Below, one piece after another: positions 13,453 to 21,623 of a DNA stretch of 34,262 nt. Position numbers and translations under genes: made by a program. A model generated the notes under the pieces. It saw nothing but the letters and a program-made list of their open reading frames with translations. It was not told where the DNA came from and searched no databases. This stretch comes from CAZJRB01 sp964547995 (GTDB lineage: Bacteria; Planctomycetota; Planctomycetia; Pirellulales; Thermoguttaceae), in NCBI GenBank assembly GCA_964547995.1, contig CAZJRB010000083.1:1-34262 (forward strand), read 5' to 3'. Numbering within the stretch: position 1 is the first letter of the stretch; each line of letters begins with the position of its first letter.

Positions 13453-15009
13453 ATGAGATCAGTGTTTCGCTTTGTCGTTTTGTTTTGCGCGGTGTCGACA
13501 ATCGGCGCAAGCGGCGCGGCGGCCGCCGATTGGCCGGGCTGGCGTGGTCCCAACCGCGACGGCGCCAGCCGCGAGATCGGCCTGTTGCGCGAGTGGCCGC
13601 AGCAAGGCCCCACGCTGATCTGGAAGACCGATCTGTTGGGGGTCGGCTACAGTGGGGTGTCCGTGCTGGGCGACCGGATTTTCACCATGGGAAACGGCTA
13701 CACCAAGGGTCCCCCTGACGAACCGTGGGTCAAGGGTAAGAACCGCGAGTGGGTCATGGCCTTCGATGCCAACTCGGGCGAACAGGTGTGGGCCAGCGCC
13801 ACCGCGATGATGGATTTCGCCGGTGGCGGCACCCCCGGCCCCCGCTCGACGCCCTTCGCCGATGGCGATCGCCTCTATACGTTGGGGCTCAACGGCGACC
13901 TTGTCTGCATGAGCACCGGCAACGGCAAGGTTATCTGGCAGAAGAACCTGGTGAAGGATTTCGGCGGCAAGATTCCCCAGTACGGCTACAGCGAATCGGT
14001 GCTGGTCGACGGGTCGACTGTCCTTTGCACGCCGGGCGGCAAAGACGCCACGATGGTCGCCTTACAGAAAACCGACGGCGAGGTGATTTGGAAGTGCCCG
14101 GCCGGCGATGATGCCGCCTATTCGTCGATCATTTCCTATAAAGGCTCCGGCCAGGCCCAGTATGTCACCCTGACCGCCGGCGGGGTGATCGGCGTCAACG
14201 CGGCCGACGGAAAGCTCCTCTGGCGATTCAAGAAGCTCGCCGGCACCAGCCAGATGGTCAACATCCCCACCTGCCTCGCCTGGGGACGCACCATCTTCGG
14301 TGCTAACGGCAGTGCCGGCGGGGCTTGTTTCTGGTGGCAGCCTTCCGACGGCCAAGAAGCCAAACAAATCTACCTCACCAACAAGATGAAGAACTTCATG
14401 GGGGGGTTCGTCCTCCTCTCTTTTGCCGAAGACGCCTACCTGTTCGGGTGCAGCGAACCGGGATACCTGGTCTGCTTGGATTACAAGAAGGGCAGCACCA
14501 AATGGCACACTCGCGAAACCGGCAAATGTTCGACCATCTACGCCGACGGCATGCTCTATTGCCGCAACGAGAATGGGACCGTCTACCTCGTGCAAGCCAC
14601 GTATTCGGGATTCAAGCTCAAGGGCAAGCTCGAACAACCCGACCGTACCGACAAGAAGGCCTTCACCCCGCCGGTGGTCGCCAACGGCCGGTTGTATCTC
14701 CGCGATCAGTGGAATCTGTTTTGCTACGATTTGACGGGCGAGGCCAAGCCCCTTCCTTCGGCATCCGGCGGTGAGGGACCTGCCGAGAAGCCGGCCGGGG
14801 AAGAACCCGGAGAAAAACCTGCGGAGAAACCCGCAGAGAAACCGCCGGCAAAAAAGCCCCCGACCAAAAAACCGGCGGCCGAGAAGACACCCAAGGGCAC
14901 TCAACCCGGCGGAACCACACCCGGCAGCACCCCCAAGTTCCGGCCCCGCGGCACGGGCGGTTCATCCAGACCACCCGCAAAAAAGCCGGAAACGCCGGGC
15001 TTTTATTGA
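13453..15009 (+). CDS. Exported PQQ-like beta-propeller protein
   Basis: 518 residues with a Sec signal (MRSVFRFVVLFCAVSTIGASGAAAA) and then WPGWRGPNRDG, a start typical of planctomycete propeller proteins. Repeated blades follow with the W-x-x-x pattern, for example GEQVWASA, GKVIWQKNL, GEVIWKCPA, GKLLWRFKK and GSTKWHTRE. Such proteins share the fold of PQQ dehydrogenases but usually lack the cofactor ligands, and no enzyme function can be assigned. The last 80 residues form a Pro/Lys/Glu-rich low-complexity tail (EKPAEKPAEKPP), perhaps a wall or surface linker. ATG 13453 has GAGG 6 bases before it; an in-frame start 45 bases upstream would spoil the signal peptide. Confidence 0.88.
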   Translation: MRSVFRFVVLFCAVSTIGASGAAAADWPGWRGPNRDGASREIGLLREWPQQGPTLIWKTDLLGVGYSGVSVLGDRIFTMGNGYTKGPPDEPWVKGKNREWVMAFDANSGEQVWASATAMMDFAGGGTPGPRSTPFADGDRLYTLGLNGDLVCMSTGNGKVIWQKNLVKDFGGKIPQYGYSESVLVDGSTVLCTPGGKDATMVALQKTDGEVIWKCPAGDDAAYSSIISYKGSGQAQYVTLTAGGVIGVNAADGKLLWRFKKLAGTSQMVNIPTCLAWGRTIFGANGSAGGACFWWQPSDGQEAKQIYLTNKMKNFMGGFVLLSFAEDAYLFGCSEPGYLVCLDYKKGSTKWHTRETGKCSTIYADGMLYCRNENGTVYLVQATYSGFKLKGKLEQPDRTDKKAFTPPVVANGRLYLRDQWNLFCYDLTGEAKPLPSASGGEGPAEKPAGEEPGEKPAEKPAEKPPAKKPPTKKPAAEKTPKGTQPGGTTPGSTPKFRPRGTGGSSRPPAKKPETPGFY

Positions 15010-15120
15010 CCAGCGTATCCGCAGCCCCCCCTTTGCAACGGAACCGGACGGCCATGTTCCGGGCCCCAAGTGCGGCCAAAAATCGCCCCGGCCTTCTATT
15101 TAAGTCTCCCGCCACTCTGA

Positions 15121-15126
15121 TATACT
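15121..15126 (+). promoter_or_regulatory. Possible -10 box of the small kinase gene
   Basis: TATACT matches five of six consensus bases and lies 55 bases before the kinase ATG. The -35 region is poor. Confidence 0.35.
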
Positions 15127-15181
15127 ATGTGTCGACAAGGTCCACGGGAATTGAGGCAAGCCTCCGGAAGGAGGAGAAGTT

Positions 15182-16081
15182 ATGGCGCTTAGTCGATTGA
15201 AGAACCTCTTGGGAGGCGATCGGCTCAACGTATCGAAACGGTTCGAGTTGCTCGACAAGGGGATTTCCGGGGGGACTTCTACCTTCTACAAGGCCAAGGA
15301 GAAGGGAACCGGCAACATCGTCGGGCTGAAGGTGCTTGACGCCAAGAAATCGGCCGAGATCGAGGCGCGATACAAGGGTCTCGAAAAGCCGACCGAGGGC
15401 GAAGTCGCCGTTCAGATCAAGCATCCCAACGTTGCCGAAACCTACGAACACGGGATGACGACCGACGGCTCTCCCTACCTCGTGATGGAATATCTCGAGG
15501 GCGCGAACCTCGACCGGCTGCTGAATACGCACGATAAGCACCTCTCGGGCCGCCGGTCGATTTTTCTGAAGCAAGCGGCCGAAGGACTGGCCGCGGTGCA
15601 TGACGCCGGCTTCATCCACCGCGACGTCTGTCCTCAGAATTTCGTGTTGACTGCCGACGGCGATCATCTGAAGCTGATTGACTTCGGCAGCGCGGTCCCC
15701 GCTAAGCGGGCGTTCACGCAGCCCGGCCAGCGGGCCGGACGCCGAAACTACATGGCCCCCGAGCTGATCGCCCGCCGGCAAACCGACAAGCGGGTGGACG
15801 TCTTCGCCTTCGGCGTAACGGCCTATCGGGTCTGCTCGCTGGCTTATCCCTGGTCCGAGGCCAATGTTGCGACTATGCTCCTGAACAACCAGGCGGCAAC
15901 CCCGATCCGGGAAGTTTGCCCTAACATGAACCCAAAACTGGCCGATGCCATTCACGCCTGTCTCGAGCCGGGTCTCGATAGTCGCTGCGAGACGATGGAG
16001 GACTTCCTGGAGATGCTCGATAAAGCCGTGGCGAAGCAGTCCGGCAAGTCCGCACGCCATCGGCATCAACAGTCGTCCTGA
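15182..16081 (+). CDS. Small soluble Ser/Thr protein kinase, altered catalytic loop
   Basis: A 299-residue protein with one eukaryotic-type kinase domain and no membrane segment. The features in order are a loose glycine loop (DKGISGGTSTFYKA), the ATP-binding lysine K50 (GLKVL), catalytic HRD at 146-148, DFG at 167-169, and MAPEL in the activation segment. The catalytic loop reads HRDVCPQN: C150 replaces the lysine of HRDxKPxN, which normally contacts the gamma-phosphate. Activity may be weak or altered, though the base D148 and metal ligands N153 and D167 remain. A very strong ribosome site, AAGGAGGAG, lies at 15168-15176. It stands alone between the propeller gene and the convergent DUF1573 gene. 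Confidence 0.92.
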   Translation: MALSRLKNLLGGDRLNVSKRFELLDKGISGGTSTFYKAKEKGTGNIVGLKVLDAKKSAEIEARYKGLEKPTEGEVAVQIKHPNVAETYEHGMTTDGSPYLVMEYLEGANLDRLLNTHDKHLSGRRSIFLKQAAEGLAAVHDAGFIHRDVCPQNFVLTADGDHLKLIDFGSAVPAKRAFTQPGQRAGRRNYMAPELIARRQTDKRVDVFAFGVTAYRVCSLAYPWSEANVATMLLNNQAATPIREVCPNMNPKLADAIHACLEPGLDSRCETMEDFLEMLDKAVAKQSGKSARHRHQQSS

Positions 16082-16153
16082 ATCCTTGGGAGATTTTCTG
16101 CCGTCGGCCGCTTCCAAGTTGTCCTGCCGACCGGCGGGGACACGCGGCATTGC

Positions 16154-17536
16154 TTACTGCCGAAGTCGATTCCTACCCGGTGCCGGCTCGATCCCGTTGG
16201 CAGCGGGACTCGCGCCGTTACGTCTGAGCAGATCCTCGTAGCGACGTCGCTGCGCTTCATTGCGGAATTGGGGCGAGGCCGGTTCTCCGGAGCGACGTGG
16301 AGCCAGCGTCGGCGTGCCCCCCCGCAGACGCAACTCGCGTTCCCGCGCGGCCGCGTCACGTTCCCGCACCAACTGGTGCAAGCGCGGAAACCGCCGCAGA
16401 ATGGGGCGATCCGGTAAGTCGTCGTCCAAATCGGGGCGCGCCAGCCTCGGCGGATTGGCTGCCGGCGGCGCAACCGTCGTCGGATCGGGCTCCAAGGCAC
16501 CCGGCCTCGCGGGCTCGGCCGTCGATTCGGGAACCTTGCCGTCGGGGCCTACGACCATGATCTGGGCAAGCAACTCGCCTTGGAGGTCCTGATGGTCTGT
16601 TTCGATCTGGATGGCCTGGACAATCTTTCCCGGCTCATCACCCGCAACAAAGGTCACCGGAATGACGTGGAGTTGTTTCGGGGCCTGTTCTGCCGAGGTA
16701 TCAAACTCGAATCCTTCTCCGGCCGTCCTGATCTTCTTGATGACAAAGGGCTCGTTGGCCTGAATAACGAACTTCTTGCTGACTTTTTCACCCGGTTTCA
16801 GAACACCCATGAACAGCGCGGGAGGGCTGATCGAGATCGCCGAGCGAACATGGCCCTCGACCAATACGGGGACCTGGGAATTCCGGTGATCGCTGGTTAC
16901 CAGGACCAAGTGATCGCGGACGTACCCGGCGGGGGCGTTTGCATCGAGGCGGACGCGGAGTTCGTACCCCGTTTGCCGTCCGGTGCGGCCGGTCTCGATG
17001 ATCTTGCCCGACAAGTGCGGGTTAGCGCTGCGGACTTCCCGGATGTGCAAGCTCCGGCCTCCGGGGCTGGAGATAACAATCTTCTTTTCGACGGCACTAC
17101 CCTGCTCGACGGAGCCGAGTTGCACACTTCCAGGCCGAAGGAGTACGTCGCTGCGGACGTAGGCACTCACGTGCAGTTGCACTTCCGCCCAATAGGGCCT
17201 GTCGAACTTGACGGTAATCGTCGCATTTTTCGATCCGACGAACGTCGAAGAGTTGATACGGGCGACGATCGCGCCCGTTTGGCGGGTTTTCAGCAGCCGC
17301 TTGTTGTCCTTGACTCGCACACTCGCACAGCCGCAAGAGGAGGAGACCGACGCAACATGCACATCCTCGACATACAGGTTGGTGAAAGGGAACTCGAATT
17401 CCGCCTTGGCACCCTTTGCAATCGTGCCGAAGTCGTGTCGAGAATCGGTAAACATCCTTTTGGCCCAGTTCTGGGCGACAGCACTCCCACCCGCTAAGGG
17501 CATCAACAGGAGGGCCAAAGGAATGAGATTTCGCAT
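16154..17536 (-). CDS. Exported DUF1573 protein with Arg/Pro-rich tail
   Basis: 460 residues. A Sec signal (MRNLIPLALLLMPLAGGSAVAQ) is followed by a DUF1573 domain with DFGTIAKGAKAEFEFPFTN and the hallmark SSSCGCASV. More immunoglobulin-like strands follow up to about residue 340. The last 100 residues are proline-rich and then highly charged (RERDAAARERELRLRGG), without a known domain. DUF1573 domains are common in planctomycete and Bacteroidetes surface proteins; the function is unknown. ATG 17536 has GGAAG 6 bases before it; the frame opens earlier, at 17593, but that stretch overlaps the promoter -10 box. Confidence 0.88.
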   Translation of the reverse strand: MRNLIPLALLLMPLAGGSAVAQNWAKRMFTDSRHDFGTIAKGAKAEFEFPFTNLYVEDVHVASVSSSCGCASVRVKDNKRLLKTRQTGAIVARINSSTFVGSKNATITVKFDRPYWAEVQLHVSAYVRSDVLLRPGSVQLGSVEQGSAVEKKIVISSPGGRSLHIREVRSANPHLSGKIIETGRTGRQTGYELRVRLDANAPAGYVRDHLVLVTSDHRNSQVPVLVEGHVRSAISISPPALFMGVLKPGEKVSKKFVIQANEPFVIKKIRTAGEGFEFDTSAEQAPKQLHVIPVTFVAGDEPGKIVQAIQIETDHQDLQGELLAQIMVVGPDGKVPESTAEPARPGALEPDPTTVAPPAANPPRLARPDLDDDLPDRPILRRFPRLHQLVRERDAAARERELRLRGGTPTLAPRRSGEPASPQFRNEAQRRRYEDLLRRNGASPAANGIEPAPGRNRLRQ

Positions 17537-17591
17537 GGTACTTCCACGGCTGATGTGACTGCGAGGATTGCGCCGCACGTAGATGATACTC

Positions 17592-17619
17592 ATTGTAGAT
17601 AATATAGGGTGGGTGTCAA
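17592..17619 (-). promoter_or_regulatory. Sigma-70-like promoter of the DUF1573 gene
   Basis: On the minus strand: TTGACA (17619-17614), a 16-base spacer, TACAAT (17597-17592). The leader to the ATG at 17536 would be about 50 bases. Confidence 0.65.
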
Positions 17620-17712
17620 GGGGCTAATTCGGGTAAGATGTAGAGGGGGTGTTTTCCTGACGGAAATCGTCCTCGGCAAACTTTAGCTTTTCAAAACTGA
17701 GCAAAGCTTCTC

Positions 17713-17734
17713 ATGCCGGAAACGGGCATTTTTT
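17713..17734 (+). terminator. Hairpin with GAAA loop and T-run
   Basis: ATGCCG and CGGGCAT pair around a GAAA tetraloop with one bulge, followed by six T. It has the form of a rho-independent terminator for a plus-strand transcript, but no plus-strand gene precedes it. It may end a small RNA or act as an attenuator. Confidence 0.4.
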
Positions 17735-17745
17735 CATTGCTCCTC

Positions 17746-17775
17746 TTGACAAACCGGCCCTATTCACGTTACGGT
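17746..17775 (+). promoter_or_regulatory. Possible promoter of the small basic protein gene
   Basis: A perfect TTGACA (17746-17751) is followed after 18 bases by TACGGT, a weak -10. The gene starts 53 bases further on. Confidence 0.4.
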
Positions 17776-17827
17776 TGGGACACTAAACGGCATTTCAGAC
17801 TCCACGACCACACAAAAGGAGCACTTC

Positions 17828-18127
17828 ATGGCTGAGAACAAACGAAAACCGAAGCCAAAGGCTGCCACACGCAAGAAGCTGCCGAGGAGAGGTGTCAAGG
17901 GTGCCGCGAGATCGGGCCATGGGGAGATCAAGAAATGGTTCCTGCGAACGCTTGCCAATGCGGGCGGAGAAATCGCTTGGGGGAGACTGCTCTCCAAGTT
18001 TGGCAAGAAATACCCCGGCAAACAGACCGCTGTCCTCTATTCCTACTTCAAGTCGGGGATCGCCACCAGGCTCAAAAACGGCAACGTGAGACTCTCGAGG
18101 AAAGGAAAGTCCCTATTGGAGAAATAG
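17828..18127 (+). CDS. Small, very basic protein of unknown function
   Basis: 99 residues, strongly Lys/Arg-rich. The first 30 residues (MAENKRKPKPKAATRKKLPRR) form a disordered basic tail; the rest (EIKKWFLRTLANAGGEIAWGRLLSKFGKKYPG and a basic end) could be a small helical or winged-helix DNA-binding domain. I do not recognise a family. A very good ribosome site (AAAAGGAG, 6 bases before ATG) supports the gene. A nucleic-acid-binding role is only inferred from charge. It is followed by about 300 bases without a gene. Confidence 0.75.
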   Translation: MAENKRKPKPKAATRKKLPRRGVKGAARSGHGEIKKWFLRTLANAGGEIAWGRLLSKFGKKYPGKQTAVLYSYFKSGIATRLKNGNVRLSRKGKSLLEK

Positions 18128-18423
18128 GGCAGGATCAGCATCCCCCCCTAGCGTAGTGCAGCTTTACCCCAGAAGGTATCTTAGTCGCACACCCACCCTT
18201 TGCCCATCTTGCTTGGAAGGTAAACTGGAGAAGGGCGGGAAGACGTTTCAACCGGCTTTCCGGGCCTTTGCATTTGTGCGCCTCGGGCGGTGCCGCTAGA
18301 ATAGTATGTTTGACCGTTGGTGGAGTGTCGGCGTAACATGCTCTGCCGATGTGTGCGAGACGCATAGGTGTTAACGGAAGACACAAGGACTTTTCGAAGG
18401 GTCCATACCAAGGAGCCAACTCG
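18128..18423. other. Intergenic region before hpf
   Basis: Apart from the promoter candidate at 18310-18339 and the hpf ribosome site, no gene, strong hairpin or repeat family was identified. Confidence 0.4.
18310..18339 (+). promoter_or_regulatory. Possible promoter of the hpf-pts operon
   Basis: TTGACC (18310-18315), an 18-base spacer and TAACAT (18334-18339). Transcription would begin near 18346, leaving a leader of about 78 bases before the GTG start of hpf. Confidence 0.4.
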
Positions 18424-18774
18424 GTGCAGATCAACATTTCGACGCGGCACGGTCATATCAGCGATACAACTCACGAGAAGATTACCGAGAAGCTGGAGAA
18501 GCTGAGTCGCTTTTTTGATCGGATCAGTTCGATTGAGCTGACGATTGATTTGGAACGTCGCGAGAGCCCTGTCGTCGACCTCAACGTAACGGCCAAGCAG
18601 AAGGAATTTGTAGCAAGCAGTCAAGCCGGCGAGCTGATGATCTCGATTGATGAAGCGGTCAACAAGATGGAGCAGCAGCTTCGCAAGTACAAGGAAAAGG
18701 TACAAGACCGTTACCGCAACTCCGGTCATCGGCTACCGGGCGCGGTTGGCGACCTGCGGTCGGAGGCACCATAG
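18424..18774 (+). CDS. hpf: Ribosome hibernation-promoting factor, short form
   Basis: 116 residues of the HPF/RaiA family: QINISTRHGHISDTTHEKITEKLEKL, then LTIDLERRESPVVDLNVTAKQKEF and EAVNKMEQQLRKYKEKV. The protein binds the decoding centre of the 30S subunit in slow growth. The frame is open from ATG 18349, but the family start aligns with GTG at 18424, which has AGGAG 8 bases before it, so I chose GTG. The short length lacks the dimerising C-terminal domain of long HPF. It heads a run with ptsN, ptsH and ptsI, much like the rpoN-hpf-ptsN cluster of proteobacteria but without rpoN. Confidence 0.92.
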   Translation: MQINISTRHGHISDTTHEKITEKLEKLSRFFDRISSIELTIDLERRESPVVDLNVTAKQKEFVASSQAGELMISIDEAVNKMEQQLRKYKEKVQDRYRNSGHRLPGAVGDLRSEAP

Positions 18775-18860
18775 AGATTCACCCAACGCCCACCCCGCCC
18801 GGGCCGTTACCGCCGGGGCGTTTGGCGTACATATGGAGATACAACAAGGAGATTACGCGC

Positions 18861-19337
18861 ATGAAGTTTGCCGATTTTGTAAGTCGCGACGCCATTCGGG
18901 CCCAACTGAGCGCGACGGACAAAGAAGGGACCATTCGTGAGATGGTTCAGGCCCTGCTCGACGCGGGAGAGATCGACGCGGGCGAATTCGCGAGCATTGT
19001 CAAGGCGATCCTCAAACGCGAGGAATTGGGCAGTACGGGAATCGGTCGTGGTGTAGCCGTCCCGCACACCAAGCATCCCAGCGTGGATCATTTGGTGGGA
19101 ACCGTCGCCGTCAGCCCCGAGGGGGTCGACTTCGCGGCTCTCGACGGGGAAACGGTCGAATTGTTCTTCTTGTTGATTTCGCCGCCGGATCGGCCGGGAG
19201 ACCACCTCAGAGCGCTGGAGAACATCTCGCGACAGCTCCGAGACGATACGTTCTGTCGGTTCCTGAAGCAGTCGAAGACAGCGGAAGACGTCCAGCAGTT
19301 GTTGGACGAAGCCGACAACAACCAATTCGGCGCCTGA
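18861..19337 (+). CDS. ptsN: Nitrogen-type PTS enzyme IIA
   Basis: 158 residues of the PTS EIIA type-2/EIIA-Ntr fold. The phospho-acceptor is H69 in GRGVAVPHTKH, preceded by the usual REELGSTGIG. The end (ENISRQLRDDTFCRFLKQSKTAEDVQQLLDEAD) is typical. It would take phosphate from the HPr encoded next and act as a regulator, since no sugar permease is near. ATG 18861 has AAGGAG 9 bases before it; the longer frame from 18822 adds residues outside the family. It lies 86 bases after hpf. Confidence 0.94.
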   Translation: MKFADFVSRDAIRAQLSATDKEGTIREMVQALLDAGEIDAGEFASIVKAILKREELGSTGIGRGVAVPHTKHPSVDHLVGTVAVSPEGVDFAALDGETVELFFLLISPPDRPGDHLRALENISRQLRDDTFCRFLKQSKTAEDVQQLLDEADNNQFGA

Positions 19338-19406
19338 CTTCCGTGTTTGAGCGGGCAAACCTTCAACACGCGTGAATCCTTACCGGAGGCAACCTCTTCT
19401 ACAACG

Positions 19407-19712
19407 ATGTCCGACAGCAAAGCCATTCGAAGCGTGACGATTACGAATCCGACGGGAGTCCATCTCCGGGCTGCCACCCTCATTGCCGGAGTGGTGCGCG
19501 GGTTTGATGCCGAAGTGGTCTTGAAAAAGGGTTTCGAAGACGCCAAGGGGACGGATGTCCTCCAGATAGCGTCACTGGTTGCCGAGCTCGGGGATCAGGT
19601 GTCGTTGGAAGCGAGGGGATCCGACGCCGAGCGGGTGCTGGACGCCCTGGAGCAGTTGTTCGCTGAGAACTTCGCCGAAAACAGAGAGAATACTGAAGAA
19701 GCCAAGAGTTAG
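19407..19712 (+). CDS. ptsH: HPr phosphocarrier with Asp at the Ser46 position
   Basis: 101 residues. TNPTGVHLRAATL carries the phospho-accepting H19 (H15 in standard HPr). An ungapped match to Bacillus subtilis HPr then places D50 where regulatory Ser46 stands: H19 to D50 is 31 residues, as H15 to S46. The conserved Pro after the active-site Arg is Ala here. The acidic tail (AENFAENRENTEEAKS) is longer than usual. The protein passes phosphate from enzyme I to IIA proteins. ATG 19407 is the likely start. A GGAGG lies 17 bases upstream, farther than normal. It is 69 bases after ptsN and 11 bases before ptsI. Confidence 0.92.
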   Translation: MSDSKAIRSVTITNPTGVHLRAATLIAGVVRGFDAEVVLKKGFEDAKGTDVLQIASLVAELGDQVSLEARGSDAERVLDALEQLFAENFAENRENTEEAKS

Positions 19713-19723
19713 CCCTAGTCGGC

Positions 19724-21475
19724 ATGAAGAAGTTACAGGGAATCGCCGTCTCGCCGGGCGTTGTCATCGGCGAGACGCTCGTGATGGACAACGAGGGATT
19801 TCGCATCCCCCAGCGATTCGTTGCGCGCGATGCCATCGACGGGGAAGTCGACCGGCTCGACAAGGCCATTGCAGCAGCCGGGCAAGAAATTGCCGCCAAT
19901 CGCGATGCCGTTTCGAAGGAACTCGGCGAGAAATACGGGGCAATTTTCGAGGCCCATCTCCAAATGCTTCGAGATGCCCGGCTCCACAGCGAGTTGGAGG
20001 AAATGATCCGCGAGCGGCATTACTCGCCCGAGTACGCCGTCAGCCGCACGTTGCGCCGCTACGCCCAAGTCTTCCAGCGGTTGGAGAGTTCGTATCTGGC
20101 CGAACGCGTTTCCGACATTTTCGACATCGAGAAGCGCCTGCTGCGGCACCTGCTGGGGCATCAGCGCGAGGAACTCTCACATCTTACCTCCCCCGTGCTC
20201 GTGTTGGCCCATAATCTCACCCCGAGTGAAACGGCCAATCTGAACCGCAAGTTCGTCCGCGGTTTTGTTACGGAAGTCGGCGGACCCGGCAGCCATACGG
20301 CAATCGTGGCCGAGGCGTTGGAAATTCCGGCCGTCGTCGGGACCGGGCCGTTTCTGGCTGAGGTCTCCGGCGGCGATCAGGTAATCATCGACGGGGATAA
20401 CGGGCTCGTGGTTCTTCGGCCCGACGAGGAGACGCTTGCCCGATACCAGCACGAGGTCGAGGAGATCCGTACGCTCGCCGCCCGGCTCGAGCCGCTGCGC
20501 GATTTACCGACCGAAACCAGGGACGGCGTTCGCCTGAGACTTCTCGGCAATATCGAGTTTCCATACGAGGTTGACCACTGCATCGACCGCGGGGCCGACG
20601 GCGTCGGTTTGTATCGGACCGAGTTTCTCTACCTCGGCAGCAAAACCGAACCAACCGAGGAGATCCACTACCAGGCCTATTCCCAGGTGGTTCGGACGAT
20701 GGGCGAGCGGCCGGTTACGATCCGCACCTTCGATCTGGGCGCCGACAAGGTCCCGCATCTCCGGTCCCCGGAAGAGGAACGCAACCCTTTTCTGGGGCTG
20801 CGAAGCATCCGGCTGGCGCTGAGAAACCTGCCGATGTTCCGAACACAATTGCGGGCGATTTTAAGAGCAAGCTCGCTGGGAAACGTGCAAATCATGTTCC
20901 CCTTGGTTTCCACTTTGCTGGAGCTGAGGCAGGCAAAGATGGTGTTGGCCGATGTTATGGAAGACCTTCAAGAACATGGAATCGAGTTCCAGCGGGACGT
21001 GCCGATCGGCATGATGGTTGAGGTCCCGGCTGCCGTGATGATGATCGACGACTTCGTCGAGGAAGTCGCCTTTGTCAGCATCGGCACCAACGACCTCGTG
21101 CAATACACGCTGGCGGTCGACCGCAGCAACCGCGACGTCGTCGGGCTGTACAACCCGGCCGATCCGGCGGTGCTGAAGCTGATTCAGAAGACCATCGACG
21201 CAGCCAACCGAAAATCGATTCCCGTCAATCTCTGTGGCCAGATGAGCGGCAGCCCCGTCTATACCATGCTCCTGTTGGGGCTGGGGCTGCGGCAATTCAG
21301 CGTTTCCCCCAGTGCCATGCCCGAGATCAAGAACATTTGCCGGCGTGTTACCATTGACGAGTGCAACGCGGTAGCCAACCGCGTTATGGCGATGGAAAAC
21401 GCCCGCGATATCAAAAGTTATCTCGGCGGCGAGTTTAAGAAACGTGTGCCCGAGGTGCGAGTGGATAGCGGATAG
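19724..21475 (+). CDS. ptsI: PTS enzyme I
   Basis: 583 residues, the normal length. Enzyme I moves phosphate from phosphoenolpyruvate to HPr in the cytosol. The N-terminal half contains GGPGSHTAIVAEALEIP with phospho-histidine H191. The C-terminal PEP-binding barrel shows RTEFLYLG, RTFDLGADK, NPFLGLRSIRL, MIEVP-like MMVEVPAAVMM, FVSIGTNDLVQYTLAVDR and NLCGQMSG with the catalytic Cys. The start is 11 bases after ptsH, so they are co-transcribed. The last residues (VRVDSG) and the TAG stop are read from a heptamer array, suggesting the original end has been overwritten. Confidence 0.97.
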   Translation: MKKLQGIAVSPGVVIGETLVMDNEGFRIPQRFVARDAIDGEVDRLDKAIAAAGQEIAANRDAVSKELGEKYGAIFEAHLQMLRDARLHSELEEMIRERHYSPEYAVSRTLRRYAQVFQRLESSYLAERVSDIFDIEKRLLRHLLGHQREELSHLTSPVLVLAHNLTPSETANLNRKFVRGFVTEVGGPGSHTAIVAEALEIPAVVGTGPFLAEVSGGDQVIIDGDNGLVVLRPDEETLARYQHEVEEIRTLAARLEPLRDLPTETRDGVRLRLLGNIEFPYEVDHCIDRGADGVGLYRTEFLYLGSKTEPTEEIHYQAYSQVVRTMGERPVTIRTFDLGADKVPHLRSPEEERNPFLGLRSIRLALRNLPMFRTQLRAILRASSLGNVQIMFPLVSTLLELRQAKMVLADVMEDLQEHGIEFQRDVPIGMMVEVPAAVMMIDDFVEEVAFVSIGTNDLVQYTLAVDRSNRDVVGLYNPADPAVLKLIQKTIDAANRKSIPVNLCGQMSGSPVYTMLLLGLGLRQFSVSPSAMPEIKNICRRVTIDECNAVANRVMAMENARDIKSYLGGEFKKRVPEVRVDSG

Positions 21476-21495
21476 CGGATAGTGAGTAGTGAGTA
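21461..21495 (+). repeat. Heptamer array at the ptsI stop codon
   Basis: Five exact 7-base units: one GTGGATA, two GCGGATA and two GTGAGTA. The ptsI stop is TAG at 21473-21475, in the second and third units. Confidence 0.9.
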
Positions 21496-21547
21496 GTGGC
21501 GCATTCGTACACGCGTCATGAACGAGACACGTATAAGCAAACAAGTC

Positions 21548-21609
21548 TTCTCCGCAAGGGCGGAGAAATGTGCATTCAAGGGATTCTCCGCCACTAACGG
21601 CAGTGGCGG
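21548..21609. repeat. Two adjacent hairpins, family F
   Basis: TTCTCCGC and GCGGAGAA (21548-21567) form one hairpin with an AAGG loop. CCGCCACT and AGTGGCGG (21588-21609) form another. The shared ATTCTCCGC text suggests a palindrome pair like the other families. It lies in the leader of the DUF2344 gene. Confidence 0.7.
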
Positions 21610-21623
21610 GGAAACACGAACCG

